Positions 36,261 to 49,266 of a stretch of DNA of 64,000 nt are shown one piece after another. Position 1 is the first letter of the stretch, and each line of letters opens with the position of its first letter. The notes under the pieces were generated by a model. The model had not been told where the DNA came from. It ran no database searches and saw only the letters and a program-made list of their open reading frames with translations. Origin of the DNA: Thamnidium elegans (lineage: Eukaryota; Mucoromycota; Mucoromycetes; Mucorales; Mucoraceae); assembly GCA_025201345.1 (NCBI GenBank), contig JAIXMG010000011.1, positions 310,001 through 374,000 on the forward strand. Reading direction: 5' to 3'. The position numbers and the translations under genes are program-made.

Positions 36261-39200
36261 ATGCAGAGTTCAACAAGTGCCAGTAATAACAATACTTCTG
36301 ACGCTGATTTTCTTGCCAATGCTGGAAAAGCTATAGAAAAAGTTATAACATTAGAGAAAACCTATGTTGATCTTGGCGATGTTTTAACTGGTACAACCGA
36401 AACGCTATATATATATATATATATACGTACATATAAATACTAATAGCGCGTAATAATCATTAGGAGCTACCTCAGATACATATATTAAACCACTTCTTAG
36501 TCCCGATGAAGAGTTTGTGGAAACCAATACAGTTCCCATTCCACCTTCAATTCTTTCACAAATGGAAGGTAAAGTTTCTTCTTCTTTTTATCTCTCTTTT
36601 TTTTTTTTTTTTTCTTTGTCTCTTTTATATTTATTATCAGGTCATTGATAGAATAGACATGTATTTTTAGGTATACAATGTCGTTGTTTTATGGGTTTGT
36701 TTCCAGAGATTGGAAGAGCTTGGTTAACAATTGACCATCGTCTTTTCATTTGGAGTTATACCAATCCGTGAGTGTACAACTTTGCATATAGTTTTATATG
36801 TATACTAAAAAAAATTATCAGAAGGGAAATTTTTGAATATAAAGACCAAGACCAGATCATTTCTAGTGTTGGTATTGCTAAACCTAAGCGTGGTAATGTT
36901 ACAAAACGAAAAAAAAAAAAATGGAAGACTAATGAATTTTTATTTTTTCTACTTGTAGATATATTTAGTAACCAAATAAGTTACCTTCTTGTATTCGCAA
37001 CACCTCTTCAAGTAATTGCTCTTGGTTTATCTACAGAGTCAAATAAACTCACTGTTTTTGCTACCGACATGAATGTATCTGCTGACGATGTTCAAATGAC
37101 GTCAATTACAGGAACTGAAGATGGTAGATTCTTTATGATTGGAAACGATTCTAATGTTTACGAGTTTATATATAATGTAAGTATTATGTCATAGTAACTT
37201 TATATAAAGACTAACGTTTATATTAGCACCCTGACAATTGGTTTGGTGGTAAATGTTACCTTGAATGCAAGACTTTATCACCCTACCTGAAATTCCTCCC
37301 TCGATTCATAATAAAAGATAGTACTACCAACATCAAGTCATTAGCTATCGATAATGAGCGTAAAGTATTATATTTATTGGGTAGTTCATCTATTGAGGTA
37401 ATTTTTTATTTTATTTTTTTAAAAAAAAAAGAGGGGGTGTAAAACTAAATTATATTGTAGGCAATTTATATTGGTGATAAGTCTAATAACTACAAACCTA
37501 TCGCCAAAAACACAACGATTATTGAAACTGCCATTCAAATGTGTCGTCAACACTCAAGAATGTATAACTCAGACGCATTTGAATTAGAATCACTTCATGT
37601 TATTTCAGAAGCTGAATCCAAGCGAATTCATTTAATGGCCATGACTTCAGCAGGGTTCCGACTGTATTTTAGTTTATTTAGAGATGGATTCAGAAATACG
37701 ATGATAGGCATGACAACATCCAATATACCGAACGCATTAGAATTTGGACATATCCGTATTCCTCCTATTAACGAATCTGCACCTCAAACGAACGTTTTAG
37801 TACGTGGTACATATTATGATTGCGGCATATGTTTATCTATAAAAACCAAAAATGATGAAATCGACTCACTTGTTGTCACTGCGGCTGCCTCTAGCCTTGT
37901 TCCAACTCCCCAACAAAACACCTACCCCAACTTTATTTCGTCTCGACCTGTCTACTACGAATCGGTAGATATAGTTGATACGAAAGCAAAAGCTTTAACG
38001 TTAGCTGAATCAAGATCTGAATTAAGAGGAAAGCGTGCAATGAAGGAACTTTCACAACAATTATCAGAACCCCCTAGACAATTTATGGTTTTAACAACAA
38101 GATGGATCGTGTTCTATAACAAATTAAGACCGGTTGATGTATTGTTTAAATTACTTATCAAAAAAAATAGAGTAGCTGCTGATGAACAAAAAGAGTTTCA
38201 AGCATTCTTTGATAGATATGGTCAAACCGAATCGTGTGCCATGTGTCTTTCAATTATTTGTAACATGGATTCGAATGAGGTGGTTGCAAAGGCCACTAAA
38301 GTTTTTTTTGATTTTGGTGGTGTGCCTACCTCTGCTAATACCGCCCAGATACCTGGAAATCATTTAGGCCAAGTATCTGGTCAAACTGGTGTTAATTTTA
38401 GTGGAAAACATGATGGTTTCCTGTTATATTTTGCTCGTATGGTTACTCCTATCTGGAAATTAAAAGTGTTTGCCAATTGGTAAGGATAATACTTTTATAA
38501 TGTAGCTTTAAACCCTTCCTTTTTTTTAAAAACTTTTTATTTATTTAGCGATAGTCGAAACCCTAATACGACAGTTTTGTACGCAAAATCACAAACTTTA
38601 TTATATGAAACTAGATGTAATTTGGAGAGTTTAAAGCGATTTATGGCAAAGTAAATATCAACAACACAAATTTTATATAAGATAAAAAACTCATTTTTTT
38701 TTTTTATGACAGTAACCCCAGATTCCATGATTGTGCTAATATATTAGATCCTCGATTCCAAGCAACAGATCCTAAAAGACTTGAATTGGACTTATCTGAA
38801 CAAAAATCAGTTCGCGAGCTGTACTTGTTATTATCGCAGTGTAATGATGTTGTATACTTTATAGAATTTCTTTTGGATTCTAGCTTACAAAACATTTTAA
38901 TCAACGATGGGTATGTATATTTATTTATTTTTTAAAAAGGAGGAAGGTTTCTAATATATACTAGTTTACAAGAAGCGTACGTTCGAGATTTACTTGATTT
39001 AGATGTTGATACAATGCTTACTACACCTTCTGGAAGAGAACTGTCTCGAGAACTTGTTATTGCAACTATTGGAAAGTATGCTGCCAGTGACTCACATACC
39101 AACTTTGATATTGTAAGCAACCAATTAAATAATAATTGTAATTCGTACTTTACGCCAGATGATATTCAATTTTTTAAGGTAAGAAAAAAGAAAGAGATAG

Positions 39201-40187
39201 AGAAAGATGAAAACGAATAATTCTAATACGCATAAATAGGGTATGGAATATTTAAGACGTGCCTTATGCAGTGAAGCTGATTATGAGCGAAACGTATCTA
39301 TAAGTAAGTCTTTGGAGTATTTTAAAATGGCAGCCGGAGCAATAAGCGTTAAAAAGATGTCTGGTATCTGCAACACTTACTTGGTATATGCATTCCATGT
39401 TGGTATTGTTGAATTAGCACTTGAACGAGCACAAAAAGTAGATCCACAAAATTTTGGATTCTCAGCATTTGAATCTCCACATAATTCAGATTCCGTTAAA
39501 AACAGCTTATTACAATCACGCTTAGAATCTTACGATTTTGCATTACAAGCACTTGATGATGCTTACCGTCTTGCTTATCAACCTATACCTGCTGAGCGTA
39601 CAACGATTGAAGATCCAAACGTACATTTCCGAATGGTAATTGATACAGCACTTGGAAGTAAAGACGAATTATTCCATTTCAAATTATATGAATGGTTTAT
39701 GCGCAATAACTTGGAAAATGAACTTATGTCAAGTAATGCATCCTTTTTGGTCACTTACTTTCAAAAGTATGTGGATAATGAAAAGAATTCTTTCAATTTC
39801 CTATGGAGATATTATAGAAATCGTGGTGAGTTTGCTATGGCAGCTGAATATCTGTACAAATTAGCTTCTTCCACTACTTCTGATATCGATCTTTCCGAAC
39901 GTACACACTACTTAACCTTTGCCAAAATTAATATACTTGCTGCTGCTTCCGATCAATCTAGTCCCACTCATTATATTGCCAATCTCAATGCCATTTTAGA
40001 AGAAAGTATTAAGGTTGCTCAGTTACAGTCTCGTGTGCAAAGTATTTTAAGAAGTGCTCAAGGCGTGGATGCTCAAGTTGCAGCTGACAAATTAAACACT
40101 CAGCTATTTACTAAACAAGAGTTATGGGATCAGTATGGTTCCCAATTTCAAGTGCTTACACCTGTCTTTGCTGAAGAGATGACATAA
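36261..40187 (+). CDS. Nucleoporin Nup155/Nup170-like, C-terminally short
   Basis: Eleven exons (36261-36390, 36464-36568, 36671-36767, 36822-36892, 36959-37176, 37227-37397, 37461-38479, 38549-38650, 38713-38910, 38965-39178, 39240-40187) join in frame to about 1090 aa. The beta-propeller start matches Nup155/157/170: GLFPEIGRAWLTIDHRLFIW, FATPLQVIALGL, EDGRFFMIGNDSNVYEF, and HPDNWFGGKCYLECKT. A helical solenoid follows, with FFDFGG and LWRYYRNRGEFAMAAEYLY. This scaffold protein of the inner ring links membrane and FG nucleoporins. Vertebrate and yeast members are about 1390-1500 aa; here the protein stops soon after the segment QLFTKQELWDQYGSQF, and the next kilobase has no continuation. 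Confidence 0.9.
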
Positions 40188-41371
40188 ATTACAGTATACA
40201 TATAAACATTAAATATAAAATAAAATAGTACTTTCATTTTTTTTTAAAAAAAAAAAGCAATAATAATATAATTGTAAAATCATGGTTCATTACAAGTGAA
40301 GCTATATTATTATTATTATTATTTTCGGTGCTTATTTCTAGTAATGTAATTAGAGGAAATAGTTAAAAAGGCTAAAATCACAGACATTTTGACTTTTTTT
40401 TATTTCAAGTGAAGCTTGTAATTGCGTAAAATATAGTTCGCGCAAATTAAAGTTATAGTTGAATAAAATGAGTTGAAAATAAAAATAAAAACAAAGAGGA
40501 CTAAAAGAAATGAGCCTAAATCATTGATCAAAGACTTTGTGAGGAGGTATCTACTACTATTATTTTAGTTATAACATTGTCTTTTTTTTACTATTTATAA
40601 ATGAAAATGCTACAACGAAAATTGAGCGAGAAAAACGCAGAGTCAAAAACTTGAGTAAGAACAAATATAAATTTATATGCATTAGAAGTGCCTAAAAGAT
40701 CACTTTATTGTCCTTCCTCCAACAGAAAAAAAAAAAGTAGAAAAAAATAGAGAAAATATATAATAACGAGCAGATTTCAATGTTTTATATTAAAGACATA
40801 TTTCTAAGGACTAGTTTATATTATACAACTTGGGCAAAAGAATCGTTTTTAATTATACCTTATTTCAACTGTTAAAATTTTAGCCATGGTGCCTATGTAC
40901 ACTCCAAAAAAATTCAGCTAAAGCGGTCAATGAAATACGCTGATTTTATCCACCTTGCAATGAAAAAATCAAGATATTGCATTCTGTATATATATTTATT
41001 GAGAGTATGTACACGTTTTATATTTACAAAGTATATAATTATACGCTATTAACTTCAAATATCCCAAGTTTGAAGTCTGAACGAGCAAAAAAACTTTTTT
41101 TTTCATGGGGGGAAAAATCTATAATGGTCCATAACTACATCAAATATTAATATTTTTTGCTCAAAATAATGTCATATGCTGAAGAAAGATGTCTTATTAT
41201 TATTTTAAATAAAATAAATGGTATATTAACATATAATAGTACCTTTTTATTCAAGAAAACAATGTTTTAAAAAAATTAAAAAAAATTGAAAAAATTTTTA
41301 TACCACAACTTGACTAGGTATAGTTTTCGGTCGCCTTTATAAGGGCCGAAAACATATTTATAAATTGTCAA
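40188..41371. other. 1.2 kb intergenic region; no gene seen
   Basis: AT-rich. Searched for a missing C-terminal exon of the nucleoporin and found none. The last 40 bases hold the U6 TATA element. Confidence 0.6.
41335..41343 (+). promoter_or_regulatory. TATA element of the U6 gene
   Basis: CTTTATAAG centred about 33 bp before the inferred U6 start, the spacing expected for an RNA polymerase III type 3 promoter. A second TATTTATAAA at about 41355-41364 is too close to serve. Confidence 0.6.
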
Positions 41372-41394
41372 GTCTTCGGACCTCTGACACTTAT

Positions 41395-41426
<32 letters not shown>

Positions 41427-41485
41427 GGCCCCTGCACAAGGATGACACTAAATCTCTGAGAAGGAAGCTCTACGGAGCACATTTT
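41372..41485 (+). ncRNA. U6: U6 spliceosomal snRNA
   Basis: Starts with a cUUCGg-capped 5' hairpin (GTCTTCGGAC). Then come ATTGGAACGATACAGAGAAGATTAGCATGG and CCCCTGCACAAGGATGACAC in two adjacent blocks, including the ACAGAG box that pairs with the 5' splice site and the AGC triad. The end is a T10 run, a polymerase III terminator. No intron interrupts it. The 3' part differs from the standard U6: a CTCTGAGAAGG segment is followed by GCTC-TACG-GAGC, an extra hairpin with a UNCG-type loop. Identity is certain; the exact ends are inferred. Confidence 0.95.
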
Positions 41486-41948
41486 TTTTTTGTTTCTACC
41501 AAGCTATCCATGCGTTAGAAATTACTATTTGTCACGTTTTTTTTTTTTTTTTTGTTATTGAAACCCTCTAAGCTTCTTTATTTTTGCCATAGTCATAAAA
41601 TAATAATAATCACAAAGTGATATAAAAAGACTAATTAGTAAACTTTAACTTTTTTAATTATACTTTGGGTTTCTTCACCTACTAAAGAAACTATGTTCCT
41701 TTTACCCAAGTTATTTCTTATTAAACGTTTTATTATCAATTAGACAAATACAGTAAAAAATAATCATGTAGATAATATATGTAACTTGTGAATAAAAATA
41801 TGCTCAAGCGAGTCCCCACTAGGAGTTGAATCAGGTCCCTTTTCTTTTTGTTTTGTTATCCCGCCCATGTTCAGTGGATATTCAGGCATACAGAAATAAG
41901 CATACATAGGATCTTTCATCATGATGTAAAGTCTTTTTCGAGAGGTGA

Positions 41949-42428
41949 TTAGTGGGGAGATATCTCGATGTAACGGGATTTTACTTGTTTCCGTATTTGA
42001 ATTGCTCGTTCTAGCCTGGGTTGTGCAAAAGGTATTGACATTATTTTACATAATTCTGCTTTATTTGCTTCATATTCTGCTTTTAACGGAAGTAATGCTT
42101 GTTTAAGAGGTGGGGGCGTGGTCCCTCTTTTTCTTTTCTTCAGTGACTCATCTATCACAACAATACTTCTTTTACTGGCGGTTTGTAATTCATACTCTAA
42201 CAATAAGCTAACATAAAGGTTACGATAAAGCTTTAATTCAACTGTTGATGGATACATGGGCAAGGAAGCGATTACTCTACGAGCAGAATTTTCAGCTATA
42301 TGATCATTTATACGTATTGATTGCAAGTAGTAGAAAATATTGAGCATATGCTTTAAGTGTTGATAATTTAAACCGTTACCAATAATTAGATTGCCATGAA
42401 TGACTAAAGAATAAAAAAAAAGACCCAA
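41949..42428 (-). CDS. Hypothetical protein (last exon, 5' end uncertain)
   Basis: An open frame of about 155 codons ending at 41949. A good acceptor (TTCTTTAG, ending near 42415) suggests this is a 3' exon; the first in-frame ATG inside is at 42346, giving 132 aa. Residues include YYLQSIRINDHIAENSARRV, then SLPMYPSTVELKLYRNLY, a basic KKRKRG patch and LKAEYEANKAELCKIMS. The charged helical composition looks coding, and the length exceeds chance for this AT content. I do not recognise a family. No upstream exon was found on this strand; the adjacent DNA has an open frame on the opposite strand. Confidence 0.5.
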   Translation of the reverse strand: MGLFFYSLVIHGNLIIGNGLNYQHLKHMLNIFYYLQSIRINDHIAENSARRVIASLPMYPSTVELKLYRNLYVSLLLEYELQTASKRSIVVIDESLKKRKRGTTPPPLKQALLPLKAEYEANKAELCKIMSIPFAQPRLERAIQIRKQVKSRYIEISPH

Positions 42429-45400
42429 TTAACACAACACCCTTCTTTGGATTTATATCGTATTCAATTGCCAAAGGAATGTGTCTAATACTTTCATACA
42501 ATTTCTTTGATACCGTGGCTAATTTAAAACGCGTCCGAACTGAAGAACACTTCAAAGCTGGTTCCAGAACAAAAGATGTAAAGAAAAATTATCTCGCCAA
42601 AACCCTTGAAAACGACAAGTATGAGATAAAAAATCATAAGTAGGAATGCGGGTGTGTTGCAGTATATACATGTATTAAAAAAAAATGCTTGGGGGGGGGG
42701 AGGGGCGAAAAAAAAGGTACAATAGAAAAAAAAACATAATAAACTAGCAGAAAAAAATTTGTATGTGTATATGTAAAAAAGAAATAATAAATATATTTTT
42801 AAGCAGTTGTAAATGACTGGGGATTCATTCTAGGCATAGAAGCGCTCATAATAAAGTGCTCTAATCTAATAAACAAAAATAGGTTAACCTAAGCAAACAC
42901 ACACACACACAAATACACCTAGTGATAAATCACCTGTAAGAAAATCCATTGTCTGGAGAGATAGCGACACCAATTCATTTAAACTAAAATGTAGAATCTA
43001 CCCACAACAGATACCAGCAATAAACCCAAAAAAATATCATCAAAAAGTGCCGATACCCCATATTTTCTTATACCGGCTAGAGCTTATCGCCTTCGAATAA
43101 ACGGGAATAAAACGCGCTCCTGTAATTATCGTATTTAATGTCAGCTTACAAAAGGTCTCCGTATCACGATACATTGATCGAGTATATATATATAAAAAAA
43201 AGTTTGATACAATACAATTATAGGTATCATCTAAAAATCACGTAGGCTGTTTTTAAAAAAACAAATATCTAAATGCTAAATCAATAACGGCACATGCAAT
43301 TAACATAGCATGATTATGGATGTACTACCATTGTACCCATTGTTATTTAATTAGCATCTAAAAGCATATATTTTTTTTTAATCGTGTACTTATAACGATA
43401 GTGTCACTCAAATCAATGATATAATTTTTATTTTAAAGCGCAGATCTATTTTTTTTTTTTTTTTACAGTCAAGTCCACTGGACATAAATCAGATAACATT
43501 TGTGTGTGTGTGTGTATATTTTCTAAGACGCGGCTGGCATCTTTTTTTTTCCCGTTAACACGAAGAGTAAGCAAAACGTCGCACTAAAGACAGAAAAGAA
43601 GAAAAGGAGCAAACTGGGAAATACTCCAAGAAGAGATCATTTTAACAATAGACCCGTTTATTTCGTGCAATTACAAGTGTATGCCGTAAATCATATACTA
43701 TAGATTACCAAAACTGTATTATGCTTTATGATAATCATATGGGAAAGCGCTTATGCGTTATAAACATACCTTTAGTCACCTGTATATAATTTATTACGGT
43801 AGATTTCTTTTGCAGAAGATGTTCCGCTAATTTATAAAAGCCGCAAAAAAAAATTTAGCGTATTCAAAACCACACATGAATAGCCTAGTTCAATTATTTT
43901 ACTCAGATCAGTTGCTCTAAGTAAATAAGCTATCAACGGTAGAAAAAAAAAATCACATGTCTTCTCATTTATATAGATGGGACGATATCTCTTTTTTTTT
44001 TTTTCGAGCTGAGAGAGATAGAGAGAGAGGGAGATGGTAACATGAGAAAACGGTAAAGCAAAAACCCCACTAAAATAGTGTATGTATTACCCCATATAAT
44101 AAAAACAACGAGGAATCACGATGACACCATTCCTTTTTATATCATTAATTCGTTATTAAAAAAAGTACCAGGACCAGAAGACATTTTTATCTGGGATTAA
44201 TTTACCCTTTATAATTTCGGGTTAAATTAAGACCATATAAAACGACCCGGATCTTTAATATATACGTATAAAAAGAAACCCCTCAGACAATAACTGTGAA
44301 TTATGACAAGAAAAAGAAAAAAGACTTGATATTAACTGAATCACATATTTGGCTTTTTTTTTTTTTCAAGATCGTAAAATACTTGATTTCGTACTAATCA
44401 GTACTTTTAGTCCCAAAAAAAAAAAAAAAAAAAAAAAAAAAGTACACAGACCTAAGCACAATTCACTCGTGGCTGGTGTAACCTACATAACGTTATTTAA
44501 GGTTGTGTACAGTTGTGTTAATGTAAATGACGCCGTGGATCAAACATGTAGACTAAATAAATATGACTAGATATGTAGTGCAAGTACTCTTGGATATATG
44601 TGTACATACAAGTTTTTTTTTTTTTTTACCCCTCTTTGAAAAAAAAAAACAACCGAGATTTGTAGTATTTTGCCTTTTTTTTTTTTTTTTCGGTTAAAAT
44701 TTTGCCAAATGCGGGGGGCTCATCTTTTTCGCCTTTTTTTTTTGCGCGTGTATTCGGAGGGGGAGCATACTAAGAGTTTTTTTTTTTTTCCTTGCATTTA
44801 TAAATTACCCAGTACGTGCGTAAAGATAACATCGTATCGCTTAAACGATAACACCCCCCGGAAGCCACACGGCGCCACATCATAACTCACACGCCGTAAA
44901 TACCCCCACGTTGTTTCTAGAAGAAAAAGTTCCAAGGCAATTCTAAAGCGTTTTTTTTTTGACGTTTAGAATGCTGAGAAAAGCATTTTGGCACTTCAAA
45001 TTTATGAAAGTAAGGTTGGAAATGACGTGCATAAATATCGTCAAACGTTACTCGTGCAACATACTCTGAAACAACTTTTTTTTTTCTCTTGGTACTTCAG
45101 CCCGTTCTTTGTATTCTGTAGAGTAAAGCTAGTGTAAACCATATATATTTCTTCCTTTTCTTTTTGTAATAATAATAAAAAAACAGCCGAGCGGGTCAAC
45201 ATACGGTCCACTTAAATTTGAAAGATCGAGACCAAGCATATATCAAATAACCGGAGAAAATAAATTAGATCAAAGCGAAAATAAAAGTTTAGTATGTGAA
45301 AATATATATATATATATTTTTTAATATATTTATTTTAGCCTTAATGTTAGGACCGATATTATTAGAAGTCTATGAACGTTTAGGGTCAAAGAGAAGGAGG

Positions 45401-48400
45401 GAAAAGAAAAAAGGAAAGAAAAGAAACACCCACGTTCTATTCCCCCCCAATCTGAAAAAAGTAGGGTACGGCAAATAAGGCTTATGTTTACCCTTTTTTT
45501 TTTTTCTTTGTATAGAAGTGGAATTATTGATACATACGGGCTGATTAATTTTTGTGATACTTTTTCAAAAAAAAATGGATAAAATAGAACCGAGCAAAAA
45601 AAAAAAAAGGAAGAAAATAGAGTGTGGGTATTATAGTCGATTTATTGTTCTACACCCATGTACTTTGCAAAAAAAAAAAAAAAGAGTATTACACAAATAA
45701 AACAGGGACATATTCGCATAGTCTACTCAATGACGATTGTACCTTGTGTAAAAAAAAAATGCAAGATCATATAAAAGTACTCCGCAGTGTATGTGACTCT
45801 ATCATTACAAATAAAATGTGACTTGACCCCAATTACTGCTTTCTTCAATCGATATTAAAAAAGCGCTTAATTTCACGGGGGGAACAAATCGAGAATACAT
45901 AATTTGACGAAAGATAGATGACCAAGATTATTGAAAAGTATAAACTCTGTGACCAAAAGCCCTGTTGCAATAAGCAATATATGCTCAAATCAAAGGGTTT
46001 ATAGAACAAACGTTTCGAGGTAAATAACTCAAATAACCGTATCACCTGGTAAAAGAAAGCCTAGAAAAAAAAGAACACGTCTATTACCTTAATTTAAAGG
46101 AAATATCGTTAGCTGATTAGGTACACATGCTATTCATTAGCCAGCTAGCCTTCAAACATACATAAAAATATATATATATATTGCGTGTTTAGATTTTGTT
46201 AGCTTGACAAGTATCTGTAAATGTCATATGCTGCATAAAAAAAACACATGTACAATGATTAATCGCAGGAAATTTCAATAACTGCAGTTGTTATGTAAAT
46301 ATCGAATCAAAGACAAAAAAAAAGAAAAAGTGGTTGTCAATCATGTCGCTCTAACTGATTGCACACGCGCAAAAAATAAAATAAAATAAAAAATCACGAA
46401 ATATATCTTGAATCTTGTTAATAGTCTTTTTCTGAAAGCATACGATAACTGTGAATGATAAGCAAACAAACACGATAACAATATGAGGTCATGTCCCTTT
46501 CAATACGCAGGTACTTTCTACCAAAGTACGTTGGTGAATTCTTGACTCCCCTGAATCACACAAGCCGAAAAAAAAGATAGATCATGTTACATTTTAAAAC
46601 ATCGCATTTTAATTAATAATTCAGTTTCCATTTTTTTTTTATATTGCTTAATAAAAAAATAAATAGTCATAATAGGAAATGAATAAAAATAAAACGGCCA
46701 TCATTATAAAACGGTTAAATTAAAACCACAACCAAAGTTTCCTCTTTTGACTATGGCAAAATAATTTAACGCCTAAAAAAAAAAAAAAAAAAAAAAAAAA
46801 AAGATGGATCCAAAAAAAAAAAAACCTTTAAACTTTGGTTAACTTCAACCTTTATTATTAGCATTAAACATTGTGTATTCACGGGTAGAATAGCATACAG
46901 AAAATGTTGTTTATATAGAGGAGTAATTTTTTTTTTTTTTTTTTTTTTTTGAAAAACCGATTACCCAAAACCTGATTTTAGATCCACTTTTTGTTCAGAT
47001 CGAGTATCCAAGTATTAGCTCCCCCTCCCTCAAGGTGATACAGTTTGAGATCAGTATTATATGTAGCTAAGCAAAATTATATTCATCACAAGTTTTTTTT
47101 AAACGTGTAAAGCACTGATTGAACGAAATAAGTATGCAGGAAATATAAGATCAGATCAAACAATTCTTTAATGTAAAACACTCACGCGCGCGTATATATA
47201 ATATATGACAAATGATATCTGTTTATTAAAAATAACTCGATCTATATATAGTCGATTGGGTCTATTTATTTGCTTAAATCAAAGATGTTTAGGAAGCATT
47301 TTATCATCAATCAAAAGTCCGTTTTTTAAAATGTAATGAAGTAGAGAGATAGAATCGGAATACAAACAAGGAGAGGGGGACTCGTGTATAGAAGGGAAAC
47401 GAGAGTGTACGTAAATTTTCCAATTGGGGAATATAGGTAGTTCAAAAGCCCAATTAATACAATGCAAACGTAATAAGTTGTGGCTAAAATAATCCCGGCC
47501 AAATCTTTTTTGAATTGGCTCGGAATGTCGGGATGGTTATTAACCCTGACCAATTATGAATCAGTTGCCTGTATTTTGCAGCAACAATGCTTCTTTGGAA
47601 ATCATGAACAAGTTATAATCTATTTTAAATTTGTTATTAGGCGCTAAAAATCTATATATTTTTTCTCTGATTTGGGCTGTAATTAATAATACATTTTCTT
47701 CATTACTAATAGCTTCTTTTTTTCTTTTTTTTTTTTTTCTGATCTGATCATTTTTTTTTTTAAAAAAAGCATGTTACAATCATTTTATAATAAATAAAAA
47801 AAAATTCTTTTATAGAAAAAAAGTATAATTTTTTATATTGCGGTAGAATTTAAATATGTGTAATATAAACTGTATGTATGAATGTATGTATGTGTGTGCG
47901 TGTGTGTGTGTGTGTGTTATGGTTGAATCGCCGACTCGTTCTAAAAAAAAAAGATCGATGAGATGGAAGTTCCGCAGCAGTGATTTATTCTATCAAAAAA
48001 CTCACATTATTTATTTCATGCGTGCCGTTCTGGAGCAGATAATCAGACATTGTTTCGTCATGCGATAAAGTTTTATATTTACAATAATAATAAAAAAGGA
48101 TTGAGATCAAAGATTATATATGACACATTTAAATTTCTTATTTATCGACTACTTTAATTGATGCCCCGATTCCCTTATCCATGATATAATATGGAAGATG
48201 TTTAGCCGTAATAGATTCAATTTTTTTTTTTCGTAGTCGGCGCCGGCTTCTTCTTTACACCGGGCGCCCCCACTTACTCGGGGAAAGGGTAACGTTCTGA
48301 TATTCATCCGACACTGCCATTGTTTGATCTGGCTTTTCTATATAAACCCAAACATTTGAATTTTGTTTTCCCTTTCATCTATTTATCTCTCTCTCTCTCT

Positions 48401-48568
48401 CTTTTTTTTTTTTTAAAAAAAAAAAATATTCTTTTTATATATTTTCTCTTTCTCTTTCTCTCTATTACCTTTTGTTGTAAGTGATACTGTTTTCTCTTTT
48501 TTTTAAAAAAAAAGATATCAATGTATTAAATTTGATTTTATATTGTAGCACAGTTTTACATACCAATA
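42429..48568. other. 6.1 kb gene-poor AT-rich region
   Basis: No complete gene. A 70-codon open frame on plus (about 42421-42640) abuts the hypothetical gene. Coding-like pieces at 44970-45080 and 45185-45478 (plus) and 47279-47553 (minus) cannot be joined in phase. Microsatellites: (AC)n 42896-42911, (TG)n 43501-43516, (TG)n about 47890-47917. Long A runs at about 46777-46802 and a T run at 46927-46950. GC-rich palindromic DNA (GGCGCCGG, CCGGGCGCCC) near 48239-48270 belongs to the promoter of the next gene. Confidence 0.5.
48339..48346 (+). promoter_or_regulatory. TATA box of the GATA-like gene
   Basis: TATATAAA about 223 bp before the start codon, downstream of a GC-rich palindromic block and upstream of CT-rich DNA. 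An acceptor-like TATTGTAG at 48541-48548 hints at an intron in the 5' leader. Confidence 0.5.
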
Positions 48569-49235
48569 ATGAATATTTCAGCTTTAAACGCGCCTGCTAC
48601 ACCACCATATGATTATCAAAATCATTCATCAATCGAGAATAGTACAAAAAATTATTCAGATATATTCTTCGATCGTCAACCAACGTCACCTGATCATCAT
48701 CAATCACAACGCATTGAAACTTCATCAGATAATGAAACTAGTTCTAACCACAGTGCATTTCGTCGTGTGTCATCCATGTCTATGCCATCACCGCCCGAGC
48801 TTTTAATTGACTCATCGGAAGATGAAGAAGAAACTGCATCTTATACATCATTATCATACAATATGCATCAAAATAATAGAAAATCAGTACCTCATCGATC
48901 ACCATCGAACCTTGTAGATCATAAAAGTATTATTTTTCAAATCGAAAATGATTCTACTCCAAAAATTCTCGGTGGTGGTAACGCAGGAATTCTTTGGTCT
49001 CTGAGACAACGGGTTTCCTTGGCTAGAAAACAACAACATAAAAATAGACTTTCGGCCCCTCACCCAGAAAGACGCGTGAGAGCTATGCGAATTCAGATAC
49101 CCAGACCACAATGGTCCAATACTAGAGACAATACCATTTATGATGATCTTGTCTCACCACAACATCATGTTCCTGTTCCTGTAAAAATCATTCATAATAA
49201 TACACCTATCCGAACTGAACCCATGATAGTTGCTC

Positions 49236-49266
<31 letters not shown>

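Noticed and set aside
40188..41334. Searched for the missing C-terminal exon of the nucleoporin
   Set aside because: Only AT-rich sequence with frequent stops in all plus frames.
44970..45478. Coding-like pieces (NAEKSILALQIYESKV, SGSTYGPLKFERSRPS, MLGPILLEVYERLGSK) with good splice signals
   Set aside because: The pieces cannot be joined in phase at the visible sites, and open stretches this long occur by chance at this AT content. Kept only as a note for homology search.
47279..47553. Overlapping minus frames with aromatic-rich peptides
   Set aside because: Two frames open at once with no splice support or domain; not enough for a gene call.
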